Of a stretch of DNA of 64,000 bases, positions 1-36,500 are shown piece by piece (the first letter of the stretch is position 1; every line of letters starts with the position of its first letter). The translations under genes and the position numbers were made by a program. The notes under the pieces were generated by a model. That model ran no database searches. It was not told the origin of the DNA and saw only the letters and a list, made by a program, of their open reading frames with translations. The DNA is from Saxidomus purpurata (Eukaryota; Mollusca; Bivalvia; Venerida; Veneridae): assembly GCA_022818135.1 (NCBI GenBank), contig JAFMSR010000015.1:34627239-34691238 (forward strand), read 5' to 3'.

Positions 1-559
1 AACAATGATTTGAAGTACTGATAGGCAGTAAATAACCACATCTGAGTGGTTTATAACTGCGCATCAGAATGACAAAGAGTTGTTTATTAGACGATAACAA
101 CGCTGAAAAGGATGTTATTTTGATTCTAACATGATCAGATATTACAAGAGGTGAATAGATGCAAAGTGTTATTTTCTACGCGGATATTCATTTAACGTCA
201 TTCATTACAAACAGAATGAATAAATGCAATCAGTTATTTTCTACACAGACATTTATGTCATGCAGCACAATACATAATTTTTGACATCATAATGTTTTCT
301 TAACAGTCCACACTTCAAACTGTTGTTTATTGCAGAATATACAACCTTTCTCATCATTTGATTAGCTGACAAGACAGATTGGACCATGTTAGAATAATGC
401 TTTGTTATATTACTTCAAGATAGGGAGAGACACAGTTTGTTACAGTTTGCACAACTATACAGTGTAACTATGTCATTATACCCATCGTATAACATCAATT
501 TCAGCTAGCGTCAGCTTTGTAAATTCGTCCAAACAGAGCCAGAATTACGGGCCAATCCA
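1..559. other. Non-coding, AT-rich sequence
   Basis: I see no exon, RNA gene or clear repeat here. Because the kinase gene downstream lacks its 5' exons in this window, this stretch is probably intron of that gene; that is inference. Confidence 0.5.
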
Positions 560-2436
560 GGCCATCATTAAAAAAATGTTTGTTTGCGGTGCTCCGACCC
601 ACAATTTTTGGGGTGGGTAGGTAGGTAGGGAATTTTTTTTTTTTTAATTTTTTTTTTTACAGACAACAAAGGCAAATCTATATGACCCTCAGTCTGATGT
701 AAGGGGCATGCATATTTTAGATAACAGCACTGAGAATTCAACGACAGAACCATTTTATTAATTTTCAGATACATGTGTACACTTTAATTCTTTCTATAAA
801 GTCTTTTAATAATGGGTCTCCCAGAGTCCTTGCAGGGTTTGCAGATTGGCAGTACAACACGGTGGGTCTGTAGAGCATCAACTTTGGCATTTTTTTCGAA
901 GTTTTCTACAACATTTTCATCAATATCAATCCCCTCTGTCGTAATGTCAAATACATCAAACCATGTGTCTGTTTTTCTGAATTTCCGTATGGCATTTTTA
1001 ACGAGCGAAGTCACCTTTTAACAGAAAATGTGATATCCTGCCATTTTGATTTTGTATGCGTAACGAACAAAGCCGAGAATTCCCACATGTATTATATCAG
1101 TGAATAATCTAGGTTTTGATTTATATGAGTCCCTGGGACGCACATTTTTCAAAACAATAAGTCCCAGCTATGAAACAATGAGTCCCTTTCCAAGAAGTCA
1201 GAAAATAGAATCGGACATCCTCGCCGAATTACTTTCTTTGCGAATCGCCGCTGTAATGTGTTGTTTTTTTCTTCAAATATAATTGTTTCTAAAAGTATTG
1301 AATTACTGAAAATATTAATTACCTTTTACGTAGATTTAAAATATTTATTTCCGTTAAAAATCTGCTGTAATTAGTCGATGTTTATTCTCCAATTATCATT
1401 TGTCACTTGTGAATGTCGCGGTAGGTGTGAAAAATACGAGCATTCATAAAGGGTGACAAACTAACTACGTCAACTTTGAAATTTCGAGCTATGTGACACC
1501 ACTGTTTGAAAAAAGTATTTTCAATTTACTAAATTAACATTTATAAGTTCCAACTATTCTTTATTTAAAATAAACGTTATCATCGCGGCGCTTCAAGCCG
1601 ATTTTTTCTAAGTAAAAATTTTCTTCTACAATGTATTTACTTTAAAGAATTACCTTTGTCGAATAAAATAATTTCTACAGCGACTTCTTTTACTCATAAA
1701 GCCGCAGGTGTTACGAGATCAAAGCACGTACGCCGACGCTGAGTTTCGTTTGATCCAAGCGAAGCACGTGGCATTAAAACGACCGAATATTTTGACAGGT
1801 CTGATTATTTTGGATTATAAAAACTAGTTTGGAATAGACAATGTATAATATGAGTAAGTTTTATTTGGTTATGCACTATATCAAGCTATACAAATGTTCG
1901 CTGGTCGGCAAATATTTTCAAATTTGATAAATGTACAAAAGTAAAAAAATACGTAATATACAAATTTTCACGTAAAATAATTCTAATTTAATGTCCTGTT
2001 AGCTGTCTGAAACACCACTTAAAGTACCGCGATTTTACACCCGCGAAGTGCCGCGACTTTTTAACGATTTCATGCGAAAATGCTTCTAAATACTCGCAGG
2101 AAACGCAAGTTTGGTGGACGATATTCTTTTATACAAACTGCCGCGAGCATATACCCATGTCTCGCTTTTCATGTGCTTGCGTCCTAAAGGAAGCACATAT
2201 TTCAAATCTTTGCGTCCTTTTCATTTTTTGTGCGTCTATGACGCAGGACGCACGGCTAGATTATTCACTGAAATTATAACAAGCGAAAAGGACCAAACAC
2301 GAAATTGGCCCAAAGAAACGAAATGGGACCAAATAAAAAAAAAATCGGCAGCGGTAGCGATAAAAAAGATCGGGTCGGGGCTAATTTCGGTGAGTCGGTC
2401 GGAGCACCGCAAACCAACATTTTTTTAATGATGGCC
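560..2436. mobile_element. 1.9-kb DNA element with 40-bp terminal inverted repeats
   Basis: The left end (560-600) and the reverse complement of the right end (2397-2436) match over 40 bp with one mismatch; both begin GGCCATCATTAAAAAAATG. Just inside the ends lie homopolymer runs (T-rich at 629-658, A-rich at 2335-2342). The interior has no recognisable transposase, so the element looks non-autonomous. A minus-strand open frame (784-1014, 76 codons, no ATG, acidic centre) is protein-like but matches nothing I recognise; it may be a captured exon. No clear target-site duplication is visible. The superfamily cannot be assigned. Confidence 0.75.
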
Positions 2437-26373
<23,937 letters not shown>

Positions 26374-26600
26374 GTGGCTGTTAAATGTGTGCAAAATCTG
26401 TGATATATCTACCTGAAGACTCAGTTAAGCCCGTTGACACATTTGAAAACGTTCACAACGATTTTAGATAGACACAGCATCTGAAGCATAACTAAGCATA
26501 TATTTGTATGTCGTGACTGAAATAGTACATTTCTGTAAAAATAGATGTTTTGGAATACTGAGGAAAGTAGAGATATTCAGTGATGAAGAATTTATCAAGC

Positions 26601-26606
26601 AATAAA
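26601..26606 (+). promoter_or_regulatory. Candidate poly(A) signal of the kinase gene
   Basis: AATAAA 228 bp after the stop codon; another copy lies at 26842-26847. Either could end the transcript. Confidence 0.4.
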
Positions 26607-28080
26607 CAGCCATCATTGTCTCCATAGAAAAGTTTTCATAGAATTTAACATAGCACTTTCTATAAGTTGAAGTCTGCTTCAGTCAAGTTTAATAGGTGTC
26701 TGTTGTCATGGAGTACTGGTACCCAGTATCTGTAGGGCTGAAGAACATTATAGCTGGTACCCAGTATACTGTCCATCATCATTTAAATAGGCAGCTTGGT
26801 AGATGTACAACATTTTGTAAGTTTGCTTGAATCTCTTTCTGAATAAACACATCAAGATGCTGGTTTTGTAATTGAAGGAAAATTTGTGTTACCCATTATA
26901 AACTTCACATTAGTTGTATAATGCTTTGCCATTTCGTTTTGTCAAAGAGCATGAAGGCAGGAGGGGTATAAAGAACAGGGTATCTTTCGTTGTTTGTCTA
27001 GTGTGTTAAGTGTCTTCGTTTGTGGCACAAATATGTTGATTTGCATTTCGGAACCGAAAAGTTTTTATTAAAAAAAAATTGAAACTTTGAAACATGATAA
27101 CAATATTTTTGTTAACTTTCTGACAAATATTTTGTTTCAAGAAAATGTAATAGTTTTTGTAAGGCGTTTCCACAAGCTCAGACAAGAGCTGTAATTCAAC
27201 ACAATCACAGAGTGTTTTGTGCTATTTGACAAACATTTATAAGGCATACCTAAAATGCTTAGAACTGAAGAAAATCTTAACATCTGTGAAACTTAACCAG
27301 TAATTCACGTTTACTGACAGGGGTCCCAGCAGAATTGAAACGATAGAAAATTTTCTTGTTTAAGCCGCATGGTGTACAAATGTCATATGTTATGTAAATA
27401 TATGTACAAAATAGAGCTATTTAAGTATATTTTTGCATTTTTGTGGTCAGTTCATTTTTGTCCATTTGGCCGTGTTGAAATCTTGGAATAGAAAGAAAAT
27501 TTTAGTGTAAGTGTATGTCATCGGTTATTCAAAGAAATTTAAGTTTTATTTTCTTGCATTTATTTTTATTGCACTCCTACCTTTTGCATTTATTTTGCAT
27601 GTTGTTTACAATCGCTTTTATTATTTTATACCTAAAAGTTGTTAAGTGTATCTGTACAGATTTTTAAGAAAAGATATTTTTCTATCACGTATCAATATTC
27701 TGAGATTATTATATTATATTTCATTACACATTGCGCCAGTGTGGATAGGAACGCTAGGAAAGCACTTTTACCGGTACATCGCTGTTGAAAATCCAGCATT
27801 GTTAACCTGCGAAACTAAGTGTAACTGTAATTTTTTATCATAATTTGTGATTTCAGTAATCTACATTTTGTAAATCTTCTGTGAAGATAAATATGAAGAT
27901 ATATATCGGAGGCAGTACTGAGTTGTCTCACCTTTAGTTATTGCGAAGTTATTGCATAGTTATTGCGTAGTTATTGCTGTTTGCGTAGGAGAGTGACGAG
28001 AGTGTTGTATGTCACTCCGTTATAATCCGTCCATATTTGTTAGTGAGTTTTGTTTTTGCTCATTCTCACCTTTTATAATA
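26607..28080. other. Kinase 3' UTR or flank
   Basis: No coding signal. A short GTTATTGCG(A/T)A repeat runs in four copies at 27936-27980. Confidence 0.45.
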
Positions 28081-28620
28081 GTGATAATAAAGAAAGGAGT
28101 CAGTACTGGCTAGTTAGGTGAAGTTCCTGGAAGATGTCACTTGCTACATTTGCTGATAATTGTCCCATCTTACAGTTTACTCAGTGCTGATAATTGTCCA
28201 ATCTAACAGTTTAGACTGTGCCAATAATTGCCACATCTAACAGTTTAGAATGTGCCAATAATTGCCACATCTAACAGTTTAGACTGTATCAATAATTGCC
28301 ACATCTAACAGTTTAGACTGCCAATAATTGCCACATCTAACAGTTTAGACTGTGCCAATAATTGTCACATCTAACAGTTTAGACTGTGCCAATAATTGCC
28401 ACATCTAACAGTTTAGACTGTGCCAATAATTGTCACATCTAACAGTTTACACTGTGCCAATAAATAGTGATAATAAAGAAAGGAGTCAGTACTAGCTATA
28501 GATGAAGTTCCCTGGAAGATGTCACTTGCTACATGTGCTGATAATTGTCCCATCTTACAGTTTACTCTGTCCCAATAATTGTCCCATGTAACAGTTTAGA
28601 CTGTGCCAATAATTATTTAT
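28081..28620. repeat. 34-bp minisatellite inside a larger duplication
   Basis: About eight copies of a 34-bp unit (CAGTTTAGACTGTGCCAATA then ATTGCCACATCTAA) run from about 28190 to 28465. The sequence just before (28081 on, GTGATAATAAAGAAAGGAGT) is repeated after the array at 28467, together with its own diverged units, so the block was duplicated as a whole. Confidence 0.85.
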
Positions 28621-30248
28621 AGGGATGTTAAATGAAAAATATATCATTGTGCATTCAGTGTTATGTTATCACTGTCTGCAATAGGTACAGTAGCTATTTC
28701 CTGCAGAAATAGAAACATTAAGGCTTATTACGTTGCCTATTTTTCTGTATGTTTGAAGTTTATAAGTTTATGTTGTATATTCTGTGACAGTCAGTACATA
28801 ACAGTATCATGTTCTTACGGGTGTCTCTTTTTTTTAAATTTCCAACATGAAATTCTGTTATATAATCATAAGTTTTCATAATTATCATCTACGCTTCACC
28901 TATTCACAGCAATTTTTATATTCTGGTTTTAACTCAATTTTGCAACTCATTTTATTGTTTTACATTGGCCCCTCATGGTTGAATTGATCTATAAAGTGTG
29001 CATTGTGCGGCAGGTAACTTGATTAATATTTCAATAAACCTGTGCTGCCCTAGATTGCAGCCTGTAGGAATATTTATCTCCTGATGTTATTCAGTGTTGT
29101 TATGCAAGATTCTAGCAACCCAAGACATAATCTTACTTTGCAAAAAGGGCTATACAGCACCAGTCTATTTATGCTCGTTAATGTTTGAATAATTATCTTC
29201 TGTGATCTATTCCTGAATAACTAATAGAAAGTACGTAACTTGATACATGTACAAAAGTCTGATGGTAAAAGATATAAGAGTCTGATGGTAAAAGATATAA
29301 GATAGCATTAGGCCATAAATTATCTTTATGAACTGCAAAGCTACCCATAACCTATATCATTTTGTAAGGTCTATGACATTGTATGCTACACATATTGGAG
29401 ATGTACACAATCCCCCCTTTTCATTAGTTCCAGTTCTGTCGTCTTTGAATATAAATTCATTATCTTGGAATGACGTAACCACAGTTATAAGTTGTCATAG
29501 TTAACTTTGAAAATAAATGTAGTGTAGGTGTATCTGTTAAACTATTCACTCGCTTAAAATCAGGTTTGGTATGGAAATTGGTTAGTATGGACATGTCAGT
29601 TCTGAATTTGATTGTAGTTTTAGCGTTTTTTATATGATACAAATTGATACAATGGCTGTTGTTGTTGTAATTGTTTTTAGTAAAGAATGCAACAGTGTTC
29701 TTAAAACTGGTTTTAATTGATGTTTTTATACTAGTACATGTATATAGGAACTGATGACAAAAACTGTCTTTCTCTGAAGAGCTTTTATCAAGTGGGAAGT
29801 TTTGCGCCAAGTAAAGTTCTTAGGCATTTGTAAAGTGCTAACTTCAAAATAAGTGTCAGTGTAACTTCTCGCAGTTTAGATGACTATAAACATCCATTCT
29901 TTTCATATACATACTGTAAATTTGTTAATGTTTGCATCACTGTTTTCAAATTTCTGACACAAAGATATCTCTACACAGAAGCTGAAAAGATTGACATCCT
30001 GTATTTCTTTAAATGTGCCTAATTTAGTAATTGCAAAAATAATGAAAATTAAATTGTTGCAAATATTTCAAAATTTACAGCATTGTTGTCATTTTAAAGT
30101 TCTTGGATAGTTGAAATATTCCATTGTACATTATTGAGTGAATAAGTCTACAGTTTGTGTCTTGTTATCTGTTGTTTTAACTGCAATTTTGTACATTTTG
30201 TTTCTGAAATTGTTTTGATATAGTCATCCATTGTGCCGCACAGGGCCT
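28621..30248. other. Intergenic, no gene recognised
   Basis: Contains a perfect 23-bp tandem duplication (29257-29279 and 29280-29302, GTCTGATGGTAAAAGATATA then AGA). The minus-strand frame 29460-29810 (116 codons) was examined and not accepted as a gene. Confidence 0.45.
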
Positions 30249-30281
30249 GGGGGTGGGGGGGGGGGGGTGGGGGGCGGGGGG
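30249..30281. repeat. G-rich tract
   Basis: Thirty-three bases, all G except two T and one C. It satisfies the G-quadruplex pattern several times over and is also a likely site of assembly error. Confidence 0.85.
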
Positions 30282-30361
30282 CAGAATGTTACATCTTATT
30301 TTTCATACACAGATCAAGACAACACTTTAGGTTTGTTTCCATCCAAAAAACATGTTTATAC

Positions 30362-30501
30362 ATTTAGAACAAGGACACTGTAACTTAGAACAAGGACACT
30401 GTAATTTAGATCAAGGACTCTGTAATTTAGAACAAGGACACTGTAATTTAGAACAACGACTCTGTAATTTAGAACAACGACTCTGTAAATTAGAACAACA
30501 G
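30362..30501. repeat. 21-bp minisatellite
   Basis: Between six and seven copies of TTAGAACAAGGACACTGTAA plus one base, with AAGGA/AACGA variants. Being a multiple of three, it gives a repetitive LEQGHCN-like open frame that is probably not translated. Confidence 0.85.
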
Positions 30502-31084
30502 GGAATAAGGGCACATCCTGTATCAGAGTGTCTGGATACCTGCATGGTGGAAACATTTGTTTCAGACAGCAAGACATGAAATTTTTATTCATTTTTTAAG
30601 ATTTTTTTTAAACACTAAAACATGTTTGTTTCATGTTTAACTCGCTGAACTTAAATCTCACATACATGATGAATTTTACCATTTCATTGTTTTACATGAG
30701 CTTTTCTGTTAATGTTGGTTTGAGACTAGGGATGTAAATTTCACTCTGAAGCAGAAGTTTTCCAAAGCAACTAAATAAAAGTGAAATTCGTTTAAAAGTT
30801 GAATTAAGTTATTTGAAAAAATGTATGTGTTTCAGTGTCTTAATGCAGACATTGTCAAAAGGGTTTGTAGTTCTGTATTTTGTATGCCGACGGTATCCAT
30901 GCGTCTTCTGAATGACCTTTTAAGTGTCATTATCTTCAATATTTTCATCTTAATCAAAAAGGGTATGAAGACTTTTACATCCATTATTTTATAAGCTATT
31001 AAAGATTTGTTGAATTCTGGAAATAAAAATGTGGTCTGAAATTTTAGTGTTGTTTATGTCTAAAATCCTTTGAATCTGGTTGTT

Positions 31085-31320
31085 GTTGGAGTTTAACACC
31101 TGTTCCAATCACATTTTGGTCATTTTAACAGACAGAGTTTATCTAAGCTAACTATCACTCCTGGGATGAACCAGAACTAGACTCCTATCCTCCGTAAAAG
31201 TCTGCCATTTTCTCACATAAAGAGACATGGTCGGTAGCAGGGCTCGAACCAATAGCCCTCAAGCTACGAGAGGTTTACAGTAATTTCAAGTTGGCGAATC
31301 TAACCACTCGACCACCATTG
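31085..31320 (-). mobile_element. tRNA-derived SINE
   Basis: Read on the minus strand, the head resembles a tRNA with an A box (TGGTCGAGTGG) near 31310 and a B box (GGTTCGAGCCC) near 31240. A tail with GTGTTAAACTCCAAC follows, near 31090. The tRNA part is not foldable as a full cloverleaf, so it is a SINE, not a tRNA gene. Confidence 0.65.
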
Positions 31321-31680
31321 AAATATTCCAGCTTTAGAAACACTCGCATTGAAAGGAATGTGTAACTAGAAATAACGCAGGAAATACATATCTGCCAGCA
31401 AGCTGTGGGCATCCATAGCAAGAGTAGCCTGCAGCAAGAGTAGCCTGTGCACTGCATAAAGAAACTGTCTAATGGCAGCTAACAACTAATGATTTCACTA
31501 GCAGTGTTTCATAACAGACTGGCCAGAAGAAGAACTGATGGATGCCTGGTTCTATGTTGATGGCAATTGTCTATAAAAAATATGTCATTGTTTCTTCATC
31601 AGTCAGCACAAGATACTGTGATCATTTTATATAGCCTTTGACTACTAAAAGTTTCTTGAAATTGTAACAACTGAATTCAA

Positions 31681-32585
31681 AAATGTGGTACTGGGTGGAA
31701 AAATTGCCTCTTTAAAACTGCTATGGGCTATAACTCTGCTAAAACAAGAGGGCCATGATGGCCCTATATCGCTCACCTGAATACAAGTCCACTTGCCTAA
31801 TGGGTGTGGTCAATTTTGACCCAAGAGGCATGATTTTAACAAAGTAGGTGGAAGACCACAAGACAATGTTGCATACCAAATAGGCTTTCCTTTATACATC
31901 TTTGTAAAACAAGTGTCCTCCTTGGGGGGATCAATTTTTTTTAAGTTTTTCCTATAAAGTCTATGCAAAACTAAGTGACAACCCCCGGGTCAATTTTGAC
32001 CCAGGGGTAATTTGAACAATCTTGGTAGAGGTCCACTAGACAATGCTACATGCCAAATATCTAAGCTCTAGGCCTTGTGGTTTCAGAGATTTTTAACGTT
32101 TTTCCTATTTGTTGCCAGAGTTCTGCATTGAATGGAATTCTTTGAACAAATTTGATAGAGCTTCATGCAAGGAACATCCGTGCATAGTTTCATCAACATT
32201 GGCTCAGTGGTTTCAGAGGAGATGTCGTTTGTAGGAAATGGTGGACAGACGGACGTACGACATACCCCGGATGGAGAGCAATCCTAATACCTCACTCTGG
32301 CACTTTGTGCCAGGTGAGCTAAAAAGGTTGATCTTGAAGGCATTTGACATGCACAAGCACATAAGATGTGTCTCCGGATGGAAAAATTGCCTCTATAAAA
32401 GGGCTAAGGGCCATAAATCTGCTATTTATACATGTAGGTGGATCGTGAAGGCATTTGGCATGCATGATTCCACTACCCAAATATACACTCCTGCAAAGTT
32501 TCAATAAAATCTTACCAACTAATACCAAGATAGGACCCCCGAAGGAAACGTGTGCAAGGACAGACAACGCCAATGGCGAAGAATA
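31681..32585. repeat. Dispersed repeat interrupted by a Helitron-like element
   Basis: TGGAAAAATTGCCTCT followed by a GCTA/GGGC and ATAA(C/A)TCTGCTA pattern occurs at about 31697-31745 and again at 32379-32425, flanking the element at 31745-32322. This indicates insertion into an older tandemly repeated sequence. Confidence 0.5.
31745..32322 (+). mobile_element. Helitron-like element (HINE) no. 4
   Basis: The 5' end has GGGCC ATGAT GGCCC followed by GCTCACCTG. The 3' end has CAGGTGAGC, the exact inverted counterpart. Near the end lies a perfect hairpin TGGCAC TTT GTGCCA (32298-32312), then GGTGAG and CTAA (32319-32322) followed by AAA. The interior carries two or three diverged units with CAATTTTGACCCAAG. 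A related, 3'-truncated copy lies at 59990-60797. Confidence 0.78.
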
Positions 32586-32623
32586 AAATAAACTATCACA
32601 AGGTCCACTGTGTTTCTTTCTCT

Positions 32624-32629
32624 TTTATT
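32624..32629 (-). promoter_or_regulatory. Candidate poly(A) signal of PCID2
   Basis: AATAAA on the minus strand about 800 bp downstream of the PCID2 stop codon. No nearer AATAAA is evident outside the last exon, so a long 3' UTR is inferred. Confidence 0.3.
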
Positions 32630-33091
32630 TCATTCTGCAGATTCAAGCAAAAACGTATTATGTATAAGCTATCTGTGATTGAATAATTTGTCAGTATGCA
32701 CTTACTGCATGTTCAGCATCAAAACAATTCATTTATCAAGCTATATATATATTCATTATTATGTTCATTATCAACTTCATATTGGCACATACTTTCAAAC
32801 TATAAGAAACTCTTTCTTCCTAGCTTGAGTGTGTGAAACCAACTTAGCACTATCCTTCGTAAGTTAAGATTAATTTCATCTGATATTGTCTTTTTCCTTG
32901 GGAGAACTATTTCTGACTGGTCCCAGACAAAGACATGTACCCCCCTCAGCACTGCCGTAACTATGCACTGTTAATATGCGTTATCAAAGCACTTTCCTGA
33001 AATTTCTTACAGCACATTTAAACAAAGTGCAATAAATGAGAGTTGTAGAGTGTCTAAAAATTGACGAAGAAGTAAAATTGTGTTTTTATAC

Positions 33092-33145
33092 TGTTGCCTG
33101 GCAACAATCTCAAATAGCTGTTGCCTGGCAACAATCTCAAATAGC
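33092..33145. repeat. 27-bp duplication carrying two perfect X-box palindromes
   Basis: TGTTGCCTGGCAACAATCTC plus AAATAGC is repeated exactly twice. Each copy contains the 13-bp palindrome GTTGCCTGGCAAC (33093-33105 and 33120-33132), which fits the RFX X-box consensus. It lies in the presumed 3' region of PCID2. Confidence 0.8.
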
Positions 33146-33421
33146 TGCACCAGTCTGCCTCTACAGATCCTTCCTTCCTGTCAATCTCCTCAAGTCACTG
33201 TATCTAGCAGTCAGTTATAAATCAGATACCACATTCAGTTAGTCTTGCTATATAAATACATTTTACATTGTATTGTCTCCATTGCAAAACTGGCTGCTCG
33301 GGATCAAACATCATTAACAACTCTGGGCTTGTGGCTGCTCAATACAGATGACTTCTAACACAGGTGTAACTGTATTTAAATCACCTACTACACATGTTTT
33401 ATAGTGTGATAAAATTGTGTG

Positions 33422-33511
33422 CTATATAACTGTGGACAGCTGAGGGAATGGATTCTGTTTGCTGACCACCAGTTTCTGGTGCTGGTAGGAAATGTAGCCC
33501 TTTATTTTGTT
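33422..33511 (-). CDS. PCID2: PCID2 last exon
   Basis: Encodes [20 protein letters not shown] then PFPQLSTVI and stop TAG (33422-33424). This is the most conserved PCID2 C-terminal signature. Acceptor TATTTTTCAG. Confidence 0.96.
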   Translation of the reverse strand, partial: NKIKGYISYQHQKLVVSKQNPFPQLSTVI

Positions 33512-36500
33512 CTGAAAAATATAAAAAATCAGTACTAATTCCAAATGATGATTGGTCTCAAAATACTTACCAACAGTTCAATCATAACAAAGTGTGCTCA
33601 AGGTAATATGAGACTTTCTATTTCAAGCTTTCTCATTCAAATCAAATACATGTATTTGTGTTGGAAGTTTCTGTCTAGTCTCTGTAGTGGTTTCGAATAT
33701 TGCAATTTACATGCAAAACTTTGACTAAGATATTCAAAGTTCAAACAAAGGAGCATTAATTGTACAAAACTCATATCAGAGTAACAAGATGTAATGCTAC
33801 TTTTTTCACCAAGGAGGCGCTGAACCAATCCAACATCTGCTGTAGCTTTGGCAATATCAACTTGCTTGAAAACCATTAACCAGGACATTCAAGGGGCATA
33901 ATTTTGCCTAAATTCACTCAAAAGTTATCATGAGGGTTGATGCTACACCGTTGTTTGTTCACCTTAATGACTAGCATCAACCTGCAGTAGTTTGGGAGAT
34001 GGTTACTTGCACATGAGACTTAAACCTGAAATTTTTACATAAAAAAGGGGTCTGAATTTTGTGAAAATTCATGCAAGAGACATGGTACTCGACACTATGA
34101 CATTTTTCATTGACGTAGAAGACTTGTGTTTAGTTTCAACGAAATACCCGCAATAGTTGACTTGAGGGATAGCAACTTGCATGAAAGACGAACCCAGATT
34201 TACGATGTCCAAAAAAGGGTTAATTTAGTAAAAATTCAGGTAAGAATGATAGGACTCGATGCTAGGACCTTTTTCACTGACCCAGAAGATATGAAACAAT
34301 TTAAATTAATGCTGTATTACAAGCATCCTCATGCATCAGTGGTTCGCCAACCTTTCAGACATGAAATTATGTAACGAATGCTCTGGACGTACGAGAATGT
34401 ATTACAAGTAACTCTGGTAACTGTAACTTAATATATAACATAATTTCACCAAAACTTGTAACACTCGTAAATTCTGTAACTATAAGTTACATCACATATA
34501 AATCATGATATCACAACCTATGTTACACAAGTTTTATATTTGTACGTCTCATTACAGATAATATGTCATGAATATCAGCTTCCTCCAAGTTCAAAAACAT
34601 GAACAACTTTAGTTTCGTATGTTATCAATAATTTGTTAAGCTCATTCCTGTTACTCACATCACATATGAGGTTTGCTATTATACACGCTGTCTCGTCGTT
34701 GTCAATTTCCTCCACTTCCATCCACTGTAAAGCTTGTGTGAAGGACTGTATAGGAAGCTGATGGGTCTTCTGTATCACGTATCTGTTTCAAAACAAAACA
34801 CACTGTGAAACAAACAAGAAGTTGTAGCTTTTTGTCTGATAGTGTGAACCTTAAACATTACTTTTGAACCCTATTTAAGTAACAGGCGAGGTTAAAGCTA
34901 TAAAACTTTCACAGAATTCTTGTGTTTTGATTGGCTAAAACTAAGCTTTGATTCAAATATGACCAATCAGGATACAAAATCTGGAGTTTTGGGGAAGAAA
35001 GGTTCGAGGCATTTTGTGTCTGCATCATTTATAATAATTTTCTATAATCAACTATTTCTTACTGTAAAATGCTTAAGGACCTAGTTACAATTTTCATGAG
35101 AATACAGACACACTGCAACCAGAAAACAAAACAAACAAAACATCTATTAACAACTACACAAACTTGTCAAAACCCTTCTCTTCTTCAATATAAAGGACAA
35201 GACAACAATACTGGAATTATTTTTTTTCCGCAAAAGCTTACACAGGGACCACAAATCTAGCATCTGACAACCCAGATTTTCTACACCTTGATTGAACAGT
35301 TCCACTGATAGCAAAACAGGAGTACTTTATCTATACTAAGAGGCTTATATTTGGAAGCCTTCATATTGACTAAGCAGTCACCAGTGCAAACAGTTAATTT
35401 CAAAATACATACATCTGCTTAAAGTTCCAGGACCTCAATTAAAAGTAGCTTTTATTTTACCACGAAAGATATCTTACCATCGGAAATGACCTTTATTTGT
35501 ACCAAAAACATTCCTAACTTTACTTTTTAAAGTACACGTTAGAAATATAGCTCATTATTTTTTTCAATACTGCAAAAAATAATAAAAACTTCCCAGCAAC
35601 TCTTTTTTCGTGAAGAAACGACTTGAATACGAAAGAAATGAATATGTAAACATTGTTTTAGACTGAATAGAACATGGCTCTATCATTATCCTGTCAGTAA
35701 ATTTATTGTACTATATCAGTAAATTCAAAGTGATCAAGGGACTTTAAAGCATCCATCTGATTTTATTGGTCACCTTTCATCCATCTGATTTTATTGGTCA
35801 CCTTTCTTTGATCCTTTCGATATGCTTAACAAAACTTACACTGCAACTATTCAGTACTTACACTTTCTTGAAGAGATTTCTGTATGCTATAATCTTAAGT
35901 TTCTCCAGAATGAGATAGATCCCACATTTGATGAAGTAGTGTTCATATTTCTCCATTACTGCATTCAGCTGACGAATGTTACCAGACCTGCAATATTACG
36001 ACATTTCATTACAACATTTCATTACGTCCCTTTATAGCTTTCTTACTTAGAACAAATGTTTTAACATGTTTTATGATTGCGCAATAATTCACGATTAAAA
36101 TGTAAACAATACAGTTTTGATGGTGCCGATACTGCAAACCCCACTAGGGTGTCACATTATTCTTTCAAATTTCAATCAAGTATATTGTCCAGAGTTAGCC
36201 GAGGACAAGTTTTGTGCTCTTTTATTTGAAATCCAACCACTGACTTCTCTATACAGACCTGTACATGTATCAACCTTACCTATGGTGACAATATTTTTTT
36301 ACATATCAATGTTTCCTACACAACCTTGCTAGGATTATAGACATACAGGGAAAACTTAAAAGAGCCAAGACCTCCAGTGCATCTTTACCACAAGAATTAG
36401 AAAAGAGCCGCCATAGCAACACTCCTGTGAATTATATCAAAATCTGACCACTTGTTTATATAATATAAACAGAAGTTTTTCAAAGTTTTTCAAAGTTTAC

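Noticed and set aside
29460..29810. 116-codon minus-strand frame
   Set aside because: Protein-like in places but with no recognisable domain, and no splice or promoter context; could be an old element fragment.
30352..30592. Repetitive LEQGHCN-like frame on + and its shadow on -
   Set aside because: Explained by a 21-bp tandem repeat; no conserved start, splice context or family.
31226..31320. tRNA-like sequence with A and B boxes
   Set aside because: The arms do not form a cloverleaf and it continues into a SINE tail, so it is not called as a tRNA gene.
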